A DNA stretch of 64,000 bases, taken from assembly GCF_008041835.1 (NCBI RefSeq), contig NZ_VRYE01000040.1, positions 30,315-94,314 of the forward strand. The letters run 5' to 3'. The notes beneath the pieces were generated by a model. It did not search any database. It was not told the DNA's origin and was given only the letters and a program-made list of their open reading frames with translations. The first letter of the stretch is position 1. Every line of letters starts with the position of its first letter. A program made the translations under genes and the position numbers. The stretch is from Ectopseudomonas mendocina (lineage in GTDB: Bacteria; Pseudomonadota; Gammaproteobacteria; Pseudomonadales; Pseudomonadaceae). Positions 61,854-64,000 of the stretch are shown piece by piece.

Positions 61854-62093
61854 TCAGGCCTTACGCAACCAGTAACGATAAATACCCGCGTCGACCTCTT
61901 CATGCAGCAACGCATGGCCGGCCAGGGTAGCGAAGGCGCGAAAATCGCGCTGCGAGCCGGCATCGGTGGCGCTGACCTTGAGTACGGCGCCGCTGGCCAG
62001 GCGATTGAGCTCGAGCTTGGCTTTGAGCAACGGCAGCGGGCAGTTCAGTCCGCAGGCGTCGAGTTCGGCATCGAAGGCCAGTACGTCTGTCAT
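61854..62093 (-). CDS. TusA-family sulfur carrier protein
   Basis: A 79-aa protein with the CPxP motif in DACGLNCPLPLLKAK, the sulfur-accepting cysteine. A conserved helix and the C-terminal strand YRYWLRKA complete the small fold. It matches the P. aeruginosa PA1006 type, a TusA-like protein reported to be needed for molybdenum cofactor and nitrate growth. That parallel is from memory. Either of two ATG codons (62096, 62093) is possible; the second has better spacing from AGGAG. Confidence 0.9.
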   Translation of the reverse strand: MTDVLAFDAELDACGLNCPLPLLKAKLELNRLASGAVLKVSATDAGSQRDFRAFATLAGHALLHEEVDAGIYRYWLRKA

Positions 62094-62201
62094 CATCAAC
62101 TCCTGAATGGCCGGCTAGGATACCCAAGCCGCCGCAACCCTGGCCAGTGCGGTAGCAGGCCGGCTACAGTATCGCCTTTGCCGCCCCGAGAGCCCGAGTG
62201 C

Positions 62202-63635
62202 ATGACTTTTCTGCGCCCCACCCTGCTGACGCTGGCCTGCCTGTTCGCTGCCCACACGGGTGCCAGTGATCTGCCATCGCTTGGCGACGCCAGCTCGTCG
62301 ATCGTCTCGCCGCAACAGGAGCATCAGCTCGGCCGTGCCTGGCTCGGCCTGCTGCGTGGCCAGGTTTCGCAACTGGACGACCCGCAACTCAAGGACTTCG
62401 TCGAGTCCAGCGTCTATCGCCTGGCAGAAACCAGCCAGCTGCAGGATCGCCGCCTGGAGTTCGTCCTGCTCAACAGCCCGCAACTCAACGCCTTTGCCGC
62501 ACCGGGCGGAATCGTCGGGGTCAACGGCGGCCTGTTCCTCTATGCGCAGACCGAAGCCGAATACGCCTCGGTCATGGCGCACGAACTGGCGCACTTGTCG
62601 CAGCGTCACTTCGCCCGGGGCGTCGAGGCGCAACAACGCATGCAGGTGCCACTGATGGCCGCCATGCTCGCCGGTATCGTCGCGGCAGCAGCAGGTGCGG
62701 GCGATGCCGGTATTGCCGCGATCATGTCGACCCAGGCAGCCGCCATTCAGGAACAGCGGCGCTTCTCCCGGCAGAACGAGCAGGAGGCCGACCGTATCGG
62801 CCTGGTCAATCTGGAAAAGGCCGGCTATGACCCGCGCGCCATGCCGATGATGTTCGAACGGCTGATGCGTCAGTACCGCTACGACGCCAAGCCGCCGGAA
62901 TTCCTGCTCACTCACCCGGTATCCGAGTCACGTATCGCCGATACCCGCAACCGTGCCGAGCAGTTCCCCGCTCGGGGCCGTGAGGACAGCCTGCGTTACC
63001 AGTTGATGCGCGCCCGTGTACAGCTGACCTACGAAGAAACCCCCGGCGTCGCCGCCAAGCGCTTTCGCGCCATGCTCGACGAGAATCCACGCCTCGACGC
63101 CGCGCGCTACGGCCTGGTGCTGGCGCAGATGAAAACCGGCCAGCTCGCCGAGGCCGGTGAAACCCTGGCGCCACTGCTGAGCAAGAGCCCGGACGATATC
63201 ACCTACAACCTGGCGCAGATCGAACTGGACATGGCCGCCAATCGCCTGGATGCCGCCGAACGCCGCCAGCAGCGCCTGCTGACGCTCTACCCGAGCAACT
63301 ATCCGCTGCAGCAGATGCGCATCGACCTTCTGCTCAAGCAGCAGCGTGTAGCCGATGCCGAACGTGCCCTGGACAATCTGCTCAAGACCCGCGCCAAGGA
63401 TCCGGACGTCTGGTACCAGGTCGCCGAGGTACGCGGCCTGAGCGGTAACACCATCGGCCTGCACCAGGCGCGCGCAGAATTCTTCGCCCTGGTCGGTGAC
63501 TACAACCAGGCCATCGAGCAACTGGACTTCGCCAAGCGCCGCGCCAGCAACAACTTCCAGCTGGCCTCACGCATCGATGCGCGGCAACGCGAACTGGCCG
63601 AAGAAAAACGCCTGGTCGAGCAGATGCTGCGCTGA
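62202..63635 (+). CDS. Periplasmic M48 metallopeptidase with TPR domain (BepA-like)
   Basis: A 477-aa protein. The signal MTFLRPTLLTLACLFAAHTG is followed by an M48 peptidase domain with zinc motif VMAHELAHLSQRH (HExxH), a further zinc ligand glutamate in EQEADRIG, and a helical C-terminal part of TPR-like repeats (VQLTYEETPGVAAKRF onward). E. coli BepA degrades stalled outer membrane proteins and helps LptD assemble. The length and domain plan match BepA. Confidence 0.92.
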   Translation: MTFLRPTLLTLACLFAAHTGASDLPSLGDASSSIVSPQQEHQLGRAWLGLLRGQVSQLDDPQLKDFVESSVYRLAETSQLQDRRLEFVLLNSPQLNAFAAPGGIVGVNGGLFLYAQTEAEYASVMAHELAHLSQRHFARGVEAQQRMQVPLMAAMLAGIVAAAAGAGDAGIAAIMSTQAAAIQEQRRFSRQNEQEADRIGLVNLEKAGYDPRAMPMMFERLMRQYRYDAKPPEFLLTHPVSESRIADTRNRAEQFPARGREDSLRYQLMRARVQLTYEETPGVAAKRFRAMLDENPRLDAARYGLVLAQMKTGQLAEAGETLAPLLSKSPDDITYNLAQIELDMAANRLDAAERRQQRLLTLYPSNYPLQQMRIDLLLKQQRVADAERALDNLLKTRAKDPDVWYQVAEVRGLSGNTIGLHQARAEFFALVGDYNQAIEQLDFAKRRASNNFQLASRIDARQRELAEEKRLVEQMLR

Positions 63636-64000
63636 ACCTGGCTGCGTAACCCGGATGAAATCCGGGGCGTTCTTGAGCCTGCCCCCGGATTGCATCCGGG
63701 CTACGGGGTTCAGCCTAGCGCGACAGGCGGACGACTTGCGGCGCTACCGCCCTCTCCCCCAGCCCCTCTCCCATGGATGGGAGAGAGGAGCACATTTGCG
63801 CAGAACCTGGATGTGTAGCCCGGATGAAATCCGGGGCGTTCTTGAGCCTGCCCCCGGATTGCATCCAGGCTACGGGTTTCCGTCTAGCGAGACAGGCGGA
63901 CGACTTGCGGAGCTACCGCCCTCTCCCCCAACCCCTCTCCCATGAATGGGAGAGGGGAGCACATTGCGTGGAACCTGAGTGCGTAGCCCGTATATGGACT
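63636..64000. repeat. Tandem 169-bp repeat with REP hairpins
   Basis: GAACCTGG-type sequence recurs at 63634, 63803 and 63971, so two full units of 168-169 bp and the start of a third are present. Each unit holds GTAGCCCGGATGAAATCC paired with GGATTGCATCCGGGCTAC, then GACAGGCGGACGACTTGCGG, then CCCTCTCCC runs around a short palindrome. No gene is seen to the window end. Confidence 0.85.

Noticed and set aside
63636..64000. CRISPR array in the repeated sequence at the right end
   Set aside because: The unit is 169 bp and repeats throughout without unique spacers of even length; it is a tandem repeat with REP hairpins.

Overview
The window is chromosomal DNA of a gammaproteobacterium of the genus Pseudomonas in the broad sense. 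Codon use is GC-rich, and the proteins closely resemble Pseudomonas proteins. From memory, gene order follows P. aeruginosa PAO1 in several blocks: MarR/MFS/peroxidase/FadL beside the late cobalamin genes; ppiD-hupB-lon-clpX-clpP-tig-tRNAs-folD; cysS-glnS-ppiB-lpxH; acnB-nasS-nasT; and dapA-gcvR-bcp-tusA-like-bepA. A member of the mendocina/oleovorans group is plausible, but that is inference because no alignment could be run.

Layout. Positions 1-5587 hold a rhodanese, a lysozyme-like hypothetical gene, a FadL porin, a periplasmic glutathione peroxidase, a 41-aa membrane protein, an MFS permease and a MarR regulator. Positions 5661-14900 hold a ten-gene leftward cobalamin operon (cobO, cobB, bluB, cbiB, threonine-phosphate decarboxylase, cobQ, cobU, cobT, phosphatase, cobS) behind a B12 riboswitch and a candidate terminator. 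Positions 14952-19377 hold an HNH nuclease, two NlpC/P60 lipoproteins, the molybdenum cofactor genes moeA, moaB and mobA, and a small lipoprotein. A tRNA-Pro at 19477 carries the N-terminal stub of a lost island integrase at its 3' end. Positions 19863-28285 form the protein quality control block ppiD, hupB, lon, clpX, clpP, tig, with sigma-32-like promoters before lon and clpX. Three tRNA genes (Arg, His, Leu) and folD follow.

Positions 29935-39205 are an accessory block: a six-gene glycerol-type ABC importer (GlpSTPQUV class), a divergent sigma-54 activator, a sigma-54 promoter with a cluster of TGAACA repeats between them, and a class C beta-lactamase without ampR. Positions 39363-54904 are mostly housekeeping: cysS, glnS, ppiB, lpxH, miaE, a universal stress protein, a DUF1289 protein, acnB, the nitrate-sensing pair nasS/nasT, an AlaC-type aminotransferase, plsC and a glutamine amidotransferase.

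Positions 54905-57010 are patchy: two unknown small genes, a PepSY protein, remnants of IS5-like and IS21-like elements, and a RelE/ParE-type toxin-antitoxin pair with a palindromic operator. Next comes the dapA-bamC-purC operon, whose purC encodes the long (about 290 aa) form of SAICAR synthase. The window ends with gcvR, bcp, a TusA-like gene, a BepA-like metalloprotease and a 169-bp tandem repeat. Three copies of a 145-160 bp terminal-inverted-repeat element and several REP-like palindromes lie between genes.

I found no CRISPR array, phage, secretion system or defence island. The most unusual items are the asymmetric ATPase pair of the importer with its sigma-54 control region, the long-form purC beside mobile-element scars, and the dispersed MITE-like family.
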